Assembly: GCA_017847875.1 (NCBI GenBank)
Contig: JAGASN010000034.1
Location: 1 to 64,000, forward strand
Length of the DNA: 64,000 nucleotides
Source: Oscillospiraceae bacterium
GTDB taxonomy: Bacteria > Bacillota > Clostridia > Oscillospirales > Ruminococcaceae
Reading direction: 5' to 3'
Part shown: positions 6,924 through 14,814 of the stretch, one piece after another
How the letters are laid out: the number at the start of each line of letters is the position of its first letter
How positions within the stretch are numbered: position 1 is the stretch's first letter
Program-made: the position numbers and the translations under genes
Notes under the pieces: model-generated
What the model was told of the DNA's origin: nothing
The model's database searches: none
The model's input: the letters and a program-made list of their open reading frames with translations, nothing else

Positions 6924-8136
6924 TGTTATAATCGTCGGCGGCGGTGCAGCAGGCTGCGTTGCCGCAGGATATGCCGCCCAAAACGGAAAAAGCGTGCTCA
7001 TTCTTGAGCGCAACCAAAGACCCGCAAGAAAAATTCTTGTTACCGGAAAAGGCCGCTGCAACGTGACCAACAACTGTGAACCGGAAGAATTTTTTCGCCA
7101 TGTTCGGAGCAATCCGCGTTTCCTTTACAGCGCGCTGAGCCGTTTTGCACCGAAACATACCATGGAGCTTTTTGAAAAGCTTGGCGTTCCGCTTAAAACC
7201 GAAAGGGGAAGAAGGGTCTTTCCCGTTTCGGATAAGGCAATTGATATTGCCGATGCTCTTCAGCTTTTTATAAAAAACAAGAACGTTGAAATCCGCCGGG
7301 GAAGGGCAAAAAGCCTTGTTTTTGAAGATAACGTGCTCAAAGGCGTGCTCACGGAAAACGGAGATTTTTACCGTGCTCAAAAGGTGCTCGTATCAACCGG
7401 CGGGCTCAGCTATTCCGCAACCGGTTCCAGCGGCGACGGCTATGAACTTGCGAAACAGGCGGGGCACACAATTGTTCCCACAAGGGCTTCGCTTGTAGGA
7501 ATTTATACCGCCGAAAATCTTTCGGAAGCGGCGGGGCTTGCTCTTAAAAACGTAACTTTGCGGCTTTTTGATGCCAAAAAGAAAAAGCCGATATATGAAG
7601 AACTTGGCGAAATGCTTATCACCCATGAAGGAATTTCCGGACCGCTGGTGCTCAGCGCAAGTTCCTTTATGAGCACGGAACTTTCGAACTATCGCCTTGA
7701 GCTTGATTTGAAGCCCGGTCTTTCCGCGGAAGAACTTGACGCAAGAATCCTCAGGGATTTTTCCGAAAAGAAAAACCGCGATTTCATCAATTCTCTTGAT
7801 GAACTTCTTCCGAGAAGTTTTATCCCTTACGTTGTTGAAAAAAGCGGAATCGAACCGGAAACAAAGGTCAACCAGATAACAAAAGCACAGCGCCTTGAAC
7901 TTGTTGCGGCGATAAAATCTTTCCCGATAAAACCGGTGGAACTCGGGGATATCGAAGGGGCGGTAATAACCGCCGGCGGTGTTTCCGTAAAGGAAATTGA
8001 CCCGAAAACAATGGAATCAAAACTTTGCCCCGGTCTTTATTTTGCCGGGGAGGTAATTGACCTTGATGCAGAAACCGGAGGATATAATCTTCAGATTGCT
8101 TTTGCAACCGGTTATGCCGCCGGAACGGCTATTTAA
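6910..8136 (+). CDS. BaiN/HI0933-family FAD-dependent oxidoreductase
   Basis: This 408-residue flavoprotein has the N-terminal dinucleotide-binding motif (VIIVGGGAAGCVAAG), the family signature RPARKILVTGKGRCNVTNN (about 38-56) and the C-terminal FAD motif (AGEVIDLDAETGGYNLQ). The family includes the bile-acid pathway flavoprotein BaiN, but most members have no known substrate. The position before cmk and ispH-rpsA is a recurring clostridial arrangement and argues for a housekeeping role rather than bile-acid metabolism. The start is inside the end of the regulator gene. Confidence 0.88.
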   Translation: MKIYDVIIVGGGAAGCVAAGYAAQNGKSVLILERNQRPARKILVTGKGRCNVTNNCEPEEFFRHVRSNPRFLYSALSRFAPKHTMELFEKLGVPLKTERGRRVFPVSDKAIDIADALQLFIKNKNVEIRRGRAKSLVFEDNVLKGVLTENGDFYRAQKVLVSTGGLSYSATGSSGDGYELAKQAGHTIVPTRASLVGIYTAENLSEAAGLALKNVTLRLFDAKKKKPIYEELGEMLITHEGISGPLVLSASSFMSTELSNYRLELDLKPGLSAEELDARILRDFSEKKNRDFINSLDELLPRSFIPYVVEKSGIEPETKVNQITKAQRLELVAAIKSFPIKPVELGDIEGAVITAGGVSVKEIDPKTMESKLCPGLYFAGEVIDLDAETGGYNLQIAFATGYAAGTAI

Positions 8137-8148
8137 GGAGGAAAAATC

Positions 8149-8811
8149 ATGAAAATTGCAATAGACGGTCCTGCCGGAGCAGGAAAAAGCGCAACTGCAA
8201 AAGCCGTTGCAAAAGAACTTGGTTTTATCTATGTCGATACCGGTGCGCTTTACCGCGGAATCGGGCTTTACGTTATCCGAAAAGGTGCGAAGGCTTCTTC
8301 GATTGAAGAGGTTGTTCCGCTTCTTGCGGAAATAAAAATAGAGATGAAACATATTGAAAACGAACAGCATATTTTCCTCAACGGCGAGGACGTTTCCGGT
8401 CTTATAAGAACCGAATCCGTTTCCGCCGCGGCTTCGGACGTTTCGGCAATTCCCGCGGTAAGAGATTTTCTTTTTGATATGCAGCGAGACATTGCCGAAA
8501 AGAACGACGTTATAATGGACGGAAGGGATATCGGAACCGTTGTTCTTCCGGATGCGGAACTTAAAATTTTCCTTACCGCAAAACCGGAAGTAAGGGCGGA
8601 GCGCAGAGTTAAACAGCTTTTGGAAAAGGGTATCGAGGCGAATTTTGACGATGTTCTTGCGGACGTTATCCAGCGCGATTATAACGATTCCCACAGGGAT
8701 TTCCGTCCGCTTAAACTTGCGGAAGACGGAATTCTTCTTGATAATTCCGAGCTCAGTTTTGAAGAAACTTTTGAAAAAATAATTTCCCTCGCAAAGGAGC
8801 GCATGGCTTGA
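8149..8811 (+). CDS. cmk: (d)CMP kinase
   Basis: This 220-residue P-loop kinase phosphorylates CMP and dCMP with ATP. The Walker A motif GPAGAGKS is at residues 7-14, and the family motifs YVDTGALYR (about 28-36) and MDGRDIGTVV (about 123-132) are present. RDYNDSHRDFRPL near the C-terminus is also characteristic. AAGGAGG precedes the ATG. It overlaps the next start by 4 nt (TTGA). Length is typical. Confidence 0.95.
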   Translation: MKIAIDGPAGAGKSATAKAVAKELGFIYVDTGALYRGIGLYVIRKGAKASSIEEVVPLLAEIKIEMKHIENEQHIFLNGEDVSGLIRTESVSAAASDVSAIPAVRDFLFDMQRDIAEKNDVIMDGRDIGTVVLPDAELKIFLTAKPEVRAERRVKQLLEKGIEANFDDVLADVIQRDYNDSHRDFRPLKLAEDGILLDNSELSFEETFEKIISLAKERMA

Positions 8812-10775
8812 AAAGAGAGATAATTGTTGCAAAATCCGCCGGCTTTTGCTTTGGGGTAAAACGTGCGGTGGGAATTGCGGAAGATTTTGCGGAAAAGGGA
8901 ATTCCTGCGGTCACTTTAGGAGAAATTATCCATAACCCGACGGTTGTGGAAGGACTTCGGGCCAGAGGAGTTTTTCCGGTGGAAAGCGTTTCGGAAGTGC
9001 CGGAAGGCGCAACTTTGATTCTTCGATCCCACGGAGTTCCGCTTTCGGTTGTGGAAGAACTTGAGAAAAAGTGTATTCCCTACGCGGACGCCACCTGTCC
9101 TTTCGTTGCAAGAATTCACCGCATTGTTGCGGAGCGTACAGCCGCCGGAGATACCGTTATTATCACGGGAAATCCCGATCATGCGGAGGTCCGCGGCATT
9201 GTCGGACACGCAAAAGGTGATGTCCGTGTGGTGCGTAATTTGGCTGAATTGGAAGAACTTTCCAAAAATGAAGAAAATCTTTGTGCAAAATGTATCACAA
9301 TTGTATCGCAAACCACTTTTTTGCGGGCGGAATGGGAAAAATGCGAAAAATTTGCAAAAAAGGTATATACAAATTTATTAATTTTTGATACAATATGTAA
9401 TGATGCCTGTACTAAACAAAGCGAGGCGGACGCTCTTTCGCGCCGGTGCAATGGGATGATTGTAGTCGGTGGGCGGAATAGTTCCAACACCGCAAGGTTA
9501 TGGGAGACCTGTGCGGCCAACTGTCCGACTGTTTTGATTGAGTATCCATCAGAACTAAAGCCGAATGATTGGAATAATTGCGAAGTAATAGGCGTCACTG
9601 CCGGTGCATCAACCCCATACGGCATAATTAAGGAGGTACTACAAACCATGAGTGAAAACAAAGAAATCAGCTTTGAGGAAATGCTGGAACAGTCCTTTGA
9701 AAAGGAAGAATCCAAATACGTAAGAAACGGCGAAAAAGTTCAGGCAACCGTTATGGTTGTTAAAGACACCGAAATTGTTGTCAGCGTTGGCAGCAAACAC
9801 ACCGGATTCGTTTCTTCCGAAGAACTTTCCGAAGATCCTAACGTTAAACCTGCCGATATCGTTAAAGTAGGCGACGAAATTACCCTCAAAGTTCTGCACG
9901 TAAATGATGCCGACGGCACCATGACCCTTTCCAAAAAGAAAGTCGATGCAGAGAAAAACTTCCAGGCTATCGAAGAGGCAGCCGGAACTGACGAAATTTT
10001 GGAAGGAACTGTTGTCGAAGTCGTCAAAGGCGGCGTTATCGTTGTAACTGATGGTGTTCGCGTATTCATCCCTGCTTCTCAGGCAACTGCCTCCAGAAAC
10101 GAAGCTCTCGAAGGTCTTCTCAAACAGAACGTTAAATTCCGCGTTCTTGAAGTAAACGCACAGCGCAAACGCGCAATCGGTTCCATCAAATCCGTTCTTA
10201 ACGAAGAAAGAAAAGCAAGACAGGCTGCTTTCTGGGAAAACGTTGAAGTCGGTCAGGTATTTGAAGGAAAAGTTAAATCCCTCACTTCCTACGGCGCATT
10301 CGTTGATCTCGGCGGCGTTGACGGAATGGTTCACGTTTCCGAACTTTCCTGGCTCCGCGTTGCAAAACCCGCAGACGTTGTAAGCGTTGGCGATACTCTT
10401 GAAGTATTCGTAAAAGACGTTGACAAAGAAGCCAAGAAAATCAGCCTCGGCTACAAAAAAGAAGAAGACAACCCCTGGGAAATCCTCAAGAGAGATTATC
10501 CTGTCGGCACCGTTGCAAAAGCAAAAATCGTCAGCATGACTGCTTTCGGCGCATTTGCTAACCTTATCCCCGGCATCGACGGTCTTATCCACATTTCCCA
10601 GATTTCCTATGAACGCGTTGCAAAACCCGAAGACGTTCTTTCTGTTGGTCAGGAAGTTGACGTTAAAATCACCGATATCGATTTCGATAAACATCGCGTT
10701 TCCTTCTCCATCAAAGCTCTTCTTGAACCGCCCGTAAAAGAAGAAGCTGCTGAAGAAGCTCCTGTTGAAGAATAA
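8808..10775 (+). CDS. ispH-rpsA: IspH-ribosomal protein S1 fusion
   Basis: This is a 655-residue bifunctional protein. Residues 1-278 are 4-hydroxy-3-methylbut-2-enyl diphosphate reductase, the last step of the MEP isoprenoid pathway, with iron-sulfur ligands Cys14, Cys97 and Cys197 and the active-site His42. Residues about 297-655 carry four S1 RNA-binding repeats, the last two most canonical (SYGAFVDLGGVDGMVHVSEL; TAFGAFANLIPGIDGLIHIS). Such fusions are known in Clostridia. Translation starts at TTG 8808 overlapping the cmk stop. An internal in-frame ATG at 9648 with AAGGAGG upstream could also give free S1. Base composition turns AT-rich around 9340-9420, before the S1 part. Confidence 0.95.
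   Translation: MKREIIVAKSAGFCFGVKRAVGIAEDFAEKGIPAVTLGEIIHNPTVVEGLRARGVFPVESVSEVPEGATLILRSHGVPLSVVEELEKKCIPYADATCPFVARIHRIVAERTAAGDTVIITGNPDHAEVRGIVGHAKGDVRVVRNLAELEELSKNEENLCAKCITIVSQTTFLRAEWEKCEKFAKKVYTNLLIFDTICNDACTKQSEADALSRRCNGMIVVGGRNSSNTARLWETCAANCPTVLIEYPSELKPNDWNNCEVIGVTAGASTPYGIIKEVLQTMSENKEISFEEMLEQSFEKEESKYVRNGEKVQATVMVVKDTEIVVSVGSKHTGFVSSEELSEDPNVKPADIVKVGDEITLKVLHVNDADGTMTLSKKKVDAEKNFQAIEEAAGTDEILEGTVVEVVKGGVIVVTDGVRVFIPASQATASRNEALEGLLKQNVKFRVLEVNAQRKRAIGSIKSVLNEERKARQAAFWENVEVGQVFEGKVKSLTSYGAFVDLGGVDGMVHVSELSWLRVAKPADVVSVGDTLEVFVKDVDKEAKKISLGYKKEEDNPWEILKRDYPVGTVAKAKIVSMTAFGAFANLIPGIDGLIHISQISYERVAKPEDVLSVGQEVDVKITDIDFDKHRVSFSIKALLEPPVKEEAAEEAPVEE
9630..9650 (+). promoter_or_regulatory. 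Internal ribosome binding site and ATG at the IspH-S1 junction
   Basis: AAGGAGG (9630-9636) lies 11 nt before an in-frame ATG (9648) at codon 281, exactly where the IspH domain ends and the S1 part begins. This could allow separate production of a 375-residue S1 protein. Confidence 0.55.
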
Positions 10776-10791
10776 TCTTAACTGATTACAT

Positions 10792-10822
10792 AAAAAAGCC
10801 GCTGCTTTGCAGCGGTTTTTTT
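10792..10822 (+). terminator. Terminator after ispH-rpsA
   Basis: A GCCGCTGC/GCAGCGGT stem with TTT loop is followed by a T run. Confidence 0.85.
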
Positions 10823-10886
10823 CTTCCGGAAAAATTTTTGTGCAAAACCCCAAAATAACGTCAAATTTTTTTGAAACCTTGTGATA

Positions 10887-10915
10887 TTGTAGAGTAATGT
10901 TAAAAGTGATATAAT
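10887..10915 (+). promoter_or_regulatory. Promoter of the MFS gene
   Basis: TTGTAG (10887-10892), a 17-bp spacer and TATAAT (10910-10915) lie 41 bp before the start codon. Confidence 0.6.
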
Positions 10916-10956
10916 TATTTTAATATAAAAATAAAGAAAGGCGGGCGGTGTCGGAT

Positions 10957-12225
10957 ATGAAAAAAATCATAAGCGGCAGAACGACCGCCGTTTTTGTTGC
11001 GGTTTGCTGGATAGCTTACAGCTTTTCATATATAGGAAGGCTCAATTTTTCCGCTTCTATGGCGGAAATGACAAATTCCGGAGTCCTTCTGAAGTCCGAA
11101 GCGGGTGCAGTCACCACCGGTTTTTTCATCTGTTATGGTCTTGGTCAGTTCCTGAGCGGGTGGCTTGGGGATAAAGTTCCGCCGAGATATCTTGTTTTCA
11201 CCGGTCTTACCTGTTCCTCTCTGATAAACTTTGCAATAAGTTTTGGGCCGCCTGTGGCGCTTATGACCGTTCTCTGGAGCGCAAACGGACTTTCCCAGGC
11301 GCTTCTCTGGGCACCGATCTGCCGTATCGTTTCCGATAGGGTACATACTTCGAGAAGGCAGAAAGCCTGTACCGCTCTTGCAACAACAATGGCGGGAGGA
11401 ACGCTTTTCGCCTATATCCTTTCCGCGTTGCTGATAAGCGCGAAAGGCTGGCAGGCTTCGTTTATCTGCGGTTCGGTTTGCACCCTTGCGGCGGCAACGG
11501 TTTGGATAATCATAACCACGAAAATTGAAAAAGATACCGAAAAAAACGGCGAAATTGAAGAAATTCCGGTTCGAATCGATGAGGAAAGCGGCGAAGCCGT
11601 TCCCCATGATGAAATTCCGAGCAATTTTATAAAACTTCTCGCGGTTTCCGGACTTATGACCCTTGCGGTGGCTTCCGGAGTTCAGGGAATTCTCAAGGAC
11701 TGTATGTCAACCTGGGTCCCGACGTTTATAAGCGATATGTTTGAGATGAATTCGGTTGTTTCGATTCTTACCGGAACGCTTCTTCCGGTTTTCGGACTTT
11801 TCGGACCTTATCTTGCAAACAGAATTATGGCGAAAACCAGGGACGAACTTTCTTCGCTTTTCATTCTTTTTGTGATTTCCTCCGTTGCGCTTTCAATGCT
11901 TGCGCTTTTCGGAAGATTTTCCATTGTAGTTTCGATCATTGCCCTTGCGGTTACTTATGCCTGCTCCCTTGGACAGAATATGTTCATTGTGGGCACCATT
12001 CCTATGTATTTCCACAACGTAGGAAAAGTTTCGATGATAACCGGAACTCTCAACGCCGTTTCCTATCTGAGCACGGCGGTGCTCAGCTGGATTACCGGTG
12101 CTTTGGTCGATACTGCCGGTTGGGGAATTGTTATGACACTTTGGCTTATTCTTTCCTGTGTTGCGGCGGTTTCCGTTGTTTTTGCAAAACGCCGTTGGAA
12201 CAAATTCAGAAGAAACCTTTTCTGA
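10957..12225 (+). CDS. MFS transporter, organophosphate:phosphate antiporter-like
   Basis: This 422-residue membrane protein has 12 predicted helices and a central cytoplasmic acidic loop (about 185-220). The N-terminal segment SYIGRLNFSASMAEM and the GYGLGQFLSGWLGDKV-like region resemble GlpT/UhpT/UhpC-type transporters, which exchange phosphorylated organic compounds or sense them. The actual substrate is not determinable. ATG at 10957 was chosen because GGCGGG lies about 11 nt upstream; GTG at 10948 overlaps the ribosome site. It is monocistronic with its own promoter, and the tRNA gene follows with a separate promoter. Confidence 0.82.
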   Translation: MKKIISGRTTAVFVAVCWIAYSFSYIGRLNFSASMAEMTNSGVLLKSEAGAVTTGFFICYGLGQFLSGWLGDKVPPRYLVFTGLTCSSLINFAISFGPPVALMTVLWSANGLSQALLWAPICRIVSDRVHTSRRQKACTALATTMAGGTLFAYILSALLISAKGWQASFICGSVCTLAAATVWIIITTKIEKDTEKNGEIEEIPVRIDEESGEAVPHDEIPSNFIKLLAVSGLMTLAVASGVQGILKDCMSTWVPTFISDMFEMNSVVSILTGTLLPVFGLFGPYLANRIMAKTRDELSSLFILFVISSVALSMLALFGRFSIVVSIIALAVTYACSLGQNMFIVGTIPMYFHNVGKVSMITGTLNAVSYLSTAVLSWITGALVDTAGWGIVMTLWLILSCVAAVSVVFAKRRWNKFRRNLF

Positions 12226-12254
12226 TAAATTTCCGAAAAAATTTAAAATTATTC

Positions 12255-12283
12255 TTGACATCAGCGGTTTTGTGTGGTATCAT
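12255..12283 (+). promoter_or_regulatory. Promoter of tRNA-Arg
   Basis: A consensus TTGACA (12255-12260), 17-bp spacer and TATCAT (12278-12283) end 25 bp before the tRNA. Confidence 0.8.
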
Positions 12284-12308
12284 ATAACACGCGTTGAAAA
12301 CCGCATTT

Positions 12309-12385
12309 GCGTTGCTAGCTCAGTTGGATAGAGTGACTGACTACGAATCAGTAGGCCAGGGGTTCGAGTCCCTTGCAGCGCACCA
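12309..12385 (+). tRNA. tRNA-Arg (ACG)
   Basis: A 77-nt cloverleaf is visible by eye. The acceptor stem is GCGTTGC/GCAGCGC, the anticodon stem ACTGA/TCAGT with loop CTACGAA gives anticodon ACG, the T arm contains GGTTCGAGTCCC, and CCA is encoded. It has its own promoter and terminator. The last 23 nt are repeated at 12556-12578. Confidence 0.95.
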
Positions 12386-12386
12386 T

Positions 12387-12422
12387 AAAAAAGCGACAGA
12401 CTTTTGTCTGTCGCTTTTTTTG
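12387..12422 (+). terminator. Terminator of tRNA-Arg
   Basis: A GCGACAGAC/GTCTGTCGC stem is flanked by A and T runs directly after the encoded CCA. Confidence 0.85.
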
Positions 12423-12435
12423 TTTTTGTGAAAAT

Positions 12436-12578
12436 GGGACTCGAACCACCGAATGGGACGAAGGCATTAAGAAAACGATTCGGTGAATCGTTTTTAGCCT
12501 GAGAGATTTGCGAGTATTCGAGCAAATCAGTAAGATTTTGCGAAGCAAAAGCTTATTCGAGTCCCTTGCAGCGCACCA
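12436..12578. repeat. tRNA-derived structured element with duplicated tRNA 3' end
   Basis: The 23 nt at 12556-12578 exactly repeat the tRNA 3' end at 12363-12385. GGGACTCGAA at 12436-12445 is the reverse complement of TTCGAGTCCC at 12556-12565 and can close a 130-nt domain. Inside are three hairpins: 12472-12494 (10-bp perfect stem, extended by AGGC/GCCT at 12462/12497), 12505-12528 (GATTTGC/GCAAATC) and 12531-12555 (TAAG, mismatch, TTTTGC stem). The sequence GGGACTCGAACCACCG recurs at 12708-12723. No gene is present. It may be a remnant attachment site or a folded nucleic-acid element. Confidence 0.6.
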
Positions 12579-12620
12579 AACAAAAAAGGACACCGAAAGG
12601 TGTCCTTTTTTGTTTGGTGC
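12573..12620. terminator. Perfect 22-bp inverted repeat, terminator-like
   Basis: Arms 12573-12594 and 12599-12620 are perfectly complementary with loop GAAA, and T-rich stretches lie within the arms. It starts inside the second tRNA 3'-end copy. A further hairpin (GAAGGGGAAAC/GTTTCCCCTTC, 12633-12643 with 12651-12661) follows. Confidence 0.6.
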
Positions 12621-12802
12621 ATTGATTTAAATGAAGGGGAAACCCTGATAGTTTCCCCTTCAAACTTTCCTTTCCTTCCGAAGATAAAATAAAAATCAAA
12701 TCAGAAAGGGACTCGAACCACCGCGATAAAACGAAGCCTTTACACAGGGAACAAAAAGTGCTATTATTTTTCTATTGTTTTACTGAAAAAGAGGTAATAA
12801 AA

Positions 12803-13489
12803 GTGTTCGAAAAACTTTGGAAAAATCTTCCGCCGAGATATAACCGCCTTATAAAAATGGTCTGGTCGGCGCTGACTATGTTTTTTATAGGCTTCGGAAT
12901 CTATCTTCAGATCGAGGCGGATATAGGTTTTCCTTCCTGGAACGCCCTTAACCAGGGTTTTTCAATCGTTTTCCCGATAACTTACGGAACCGCGAGCATC
13001 ACCATAGGGCTTTCAATCGTCGTTATAGACCTTCTTCTTAAAGAACCCATCGGAATGGGAACTCTTATCGATGCGGTTTGCGTCGGTCTTGGCTGCGATT
13101 TTTTCAGCTGGCTCGATCCTGTTCCGGAAATGGAATCGCTTTTTGTTAAAATAATTGTTTTCATAGTAAGCCTTTTTATTCTCAGCTATGGCCAATATCT
13201 TTATATGATAACCGGATTAAGCTGCGGACCGCGCGATGCTTTCACCGTTGCAATAGGAAAACGCTGCAAAAAAATTTCCATCGGAACAGTCAACAATATT
13301 ATAAGCGCGGTTGTTCTTGCAATTTCCTGGGCAATGGGCGCAACTATCGGAATCGGAACGGTTCTTTCCGTTTTCGGTTTGGGAATGGTTATGGACTGGA
13401 CTTTTAAACTTTGCCGCTTTGAACCGAGAAATGTTGAGCACGAAGATATTATCACAACGGCAAAAGTTATACTTACAAACAAAGAATAA
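12803..13489 (+). CDS. YczE-type integral membrane protein
   Basis: This 228-residue protein has five to six membrane helices. Family features are LIKMVWSALTMFFIGFGIYL at the N-terminus, DIGFPSWNALNQG (about 42-54) and GLSCGPRDAFTVAIG (about 140-154), matching YczE/YyaS-like membrane proteins. Bacillus YczE lies near surfactin genes and affects lipopeptide production, but the biochemical function of the family is unknown. GTG at 12803 was chosen over GTG 12758 because AGAGG lies 8 nt upstream. It is a monocistronic gene. Confidence 0.78.
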   Translation: MFEKLWKNLPPRYNRLIKMVWSALTMFFIGFGIYLQIEADIGFPSWNALNQGFSIVFPITYGTASITIGLSIVVIDLLLKEPIGMGTLIDAVCVGLGCDFFSWLDPVPEMESLFVKIIVFIVSLFILSYGQYLYMITGLSCGPRDAFTVAIGKRCKKISIGTVNNIISAVVLAISWAMGATIGIGTVLSVFGLGMVMDWTFKLCRFEPRNVEHEDIITTAKVILTNKE

Positions 13490-13596
13490 TCGGTTGGCAG
13501 GAAGAAATTCCTGCCAATTTTTATTTTGTGCAACAAATCGGCTAAAAATAGTCACTATTTAAATATAAATAAAATATTAATTATATTAGATAAATA

Positions 13597-13625
13597 TTGA
13601 AAATTAATATATTTTTGTGTATAAT
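13597..13625 (+). promoter_or_regulatory. Promoter of the desulfurase-thiI-sortase operon
   Basis: TTGAAA (13597-13602), 17-bp spacer and TATAAT (13620-13625) lie in an AT-rich stretch 42 bp before the start. Confidence 0.7.
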
Positions 13626-13667
13626 AACTCTGAATAATGGAGAATTATGTTCATCGGAGGCGGAAAA

Positions 13668-14801
13668 TTGAAAGAAATTTATCTTGATAACAGCGCGACC
13701 ACAAAAGTTTATAAACAGGCCGCCGAAGCCGCCTTTAATGTTATGACGGAAATTTACGGAAACCCTTCTTCCCTTCATATGAAAGGCGTTGAAGCCGAAA
13801 AAGTTCTTGAAGAAGCAAGAAGAGATATTGCCGATGCCCTCGGCGCAAATCCGGAAGGACTTTATTTCACTTCCGGCGGAACCGAAGCAAACAACCTTGC
13901 GGTTATCGGCGGAGCTCTTGCCAAAAAGAGAAAAGGCAACAAGGTTGTTGTTTCCGCCTATGAGCACGATTCTGTTATAAAAAGCGCAAAACAGCTTGAA
14001 ACAATGGGTTTTTCCGTAACATGGATAATGCCGGATGAAAACGGAATTATCACTCCCGCTTCGGTTTTTGAAGCGGTGGATGAAAAAACCGTTCTGGTTT
14101 CGGTAATGCTTGTCAACAACGAAATCGGCGCGATAAACCCGATAAAGGAAATCTGCGCCGCCGCAAAACGCAAAAATCCGGAAGTTGTTTTTCATACGGA
14201 CGCCGTTCAGGGTTTTTGCAAAGTTCCGTTCAGGGCGGAAAAATCCGGAGTTGACCTTGTTACCATAACCGCACATAAAATCGGCGGACCAAAAGGAATA
14301 GGCGCGCTTTGGATTAAAAAAGGCGCAAGAGTTTTGCCCCAGCATTTTGGCGGAGAACAGGAAAAACAGCTTCGGCCGGGAACCCAGGCAATGCCTCTTA
14401 TTGCGGCTTTCGGAAAAGCGGTTTTTATGGAAACGGTTTCCGCTGTTCCGCGTAAGGAACGAATGGAAGGGCTTGAAAAATATTTCAAGGAAAAAATTTC
14501 CGGAATCGAAGGAATTCTTCTCAATTCAAAAGAAGGCGCGATTCCCAATATTGTCAATATTTCCGTTCCGGGAATCAGGAGCGAAATTATGCTCCATTTT
14601 CTTGAAAACAGAGGAATCTATGTTTCAAGCGGTTCCGCCTGTGCCCTTGGGGCAAAAAGCCACGTTCTTGCGGCAATGTGCTATGACAGCGCAAGGATCG
14701 ACAGCGCAATCCGAATCAGCTTCGGAAGAGACACCGAAAAGGAAGACATTGATGAACTTGTTGACGCTCTTTTGGGCGCAATGAGCACACTTTGCAGATA
14801 A
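13668..14801 (+). CDS. Cysteine desulfurase (NifS/IscS-like)
   Basis: This 377-residue PLP enzyme (class V aminotransferase fold) moves sulfur from L-cysteine to acceptor proteins. PLP-binding Lys204 lies in ITAHKIGGPKG, and the persulfide-forming Cys325 lies in SSGSACALGAKSHV. The N-terminus IYLDNSATTK is typical. TTG at 13668 was chosen because GGAGG is 7 nt upstream. It sits 13 bp before thiI, so its likely role is to load ThiI with sulfur for tRNA 4-thiouridine, as with the Bacillus nifZ-thiI pair. Confidence 0.93.
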   Translation: MKEIYLDNSATTKVYKQAAEAAFNVMTEIYGNPSSLHMKGVEAEKVLEEARRDIADALGANPEGLYFTSGGTEANNLAVIGGALAKKRKGNKVVVSAYEHDSVIKSAKQLETMGFSVTWIMPDENGIITPASVFEAVDEKTVLVSVMLVNNEIGAINPIKEICAAAKRKNPEVVFHTDAVQGFCKVPFRAEKSGVDLVTITAHKIGGPKGIGALWIKKGARVLPQHFGGEQEKQLRPGTQAMPLIAAFGKAVFMETVSAVPRKERMEGLEKYFKEKISGIEGILLNSKEGAIPNIVNISVPGIRSEIMLHFLENRGIYVSSGSACALGAKSHVLAAMCYDSARIDSAIRISFGRDTEKEDIDELVDALLGAMSTLCR

Positions 14802-14814
14802 AAGAGGTTCATAA

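Noticed and set aside
7332..7390. Cluster of GTGCTC motifs, also frequent elsewhere in the window
   Set aside because: A rough count gives under twice the number expected by base composition, partly from terminator stems and Val-Leu codon pairs, so it is not a convincing functional motif without a genome-wide statistic.
12280..12593. Short minus-strand frames over tRNA-Arg
   Set aside because: They are translations of the tRNA and its repeat on the wrong strand, a well-known source of spurious proteins.
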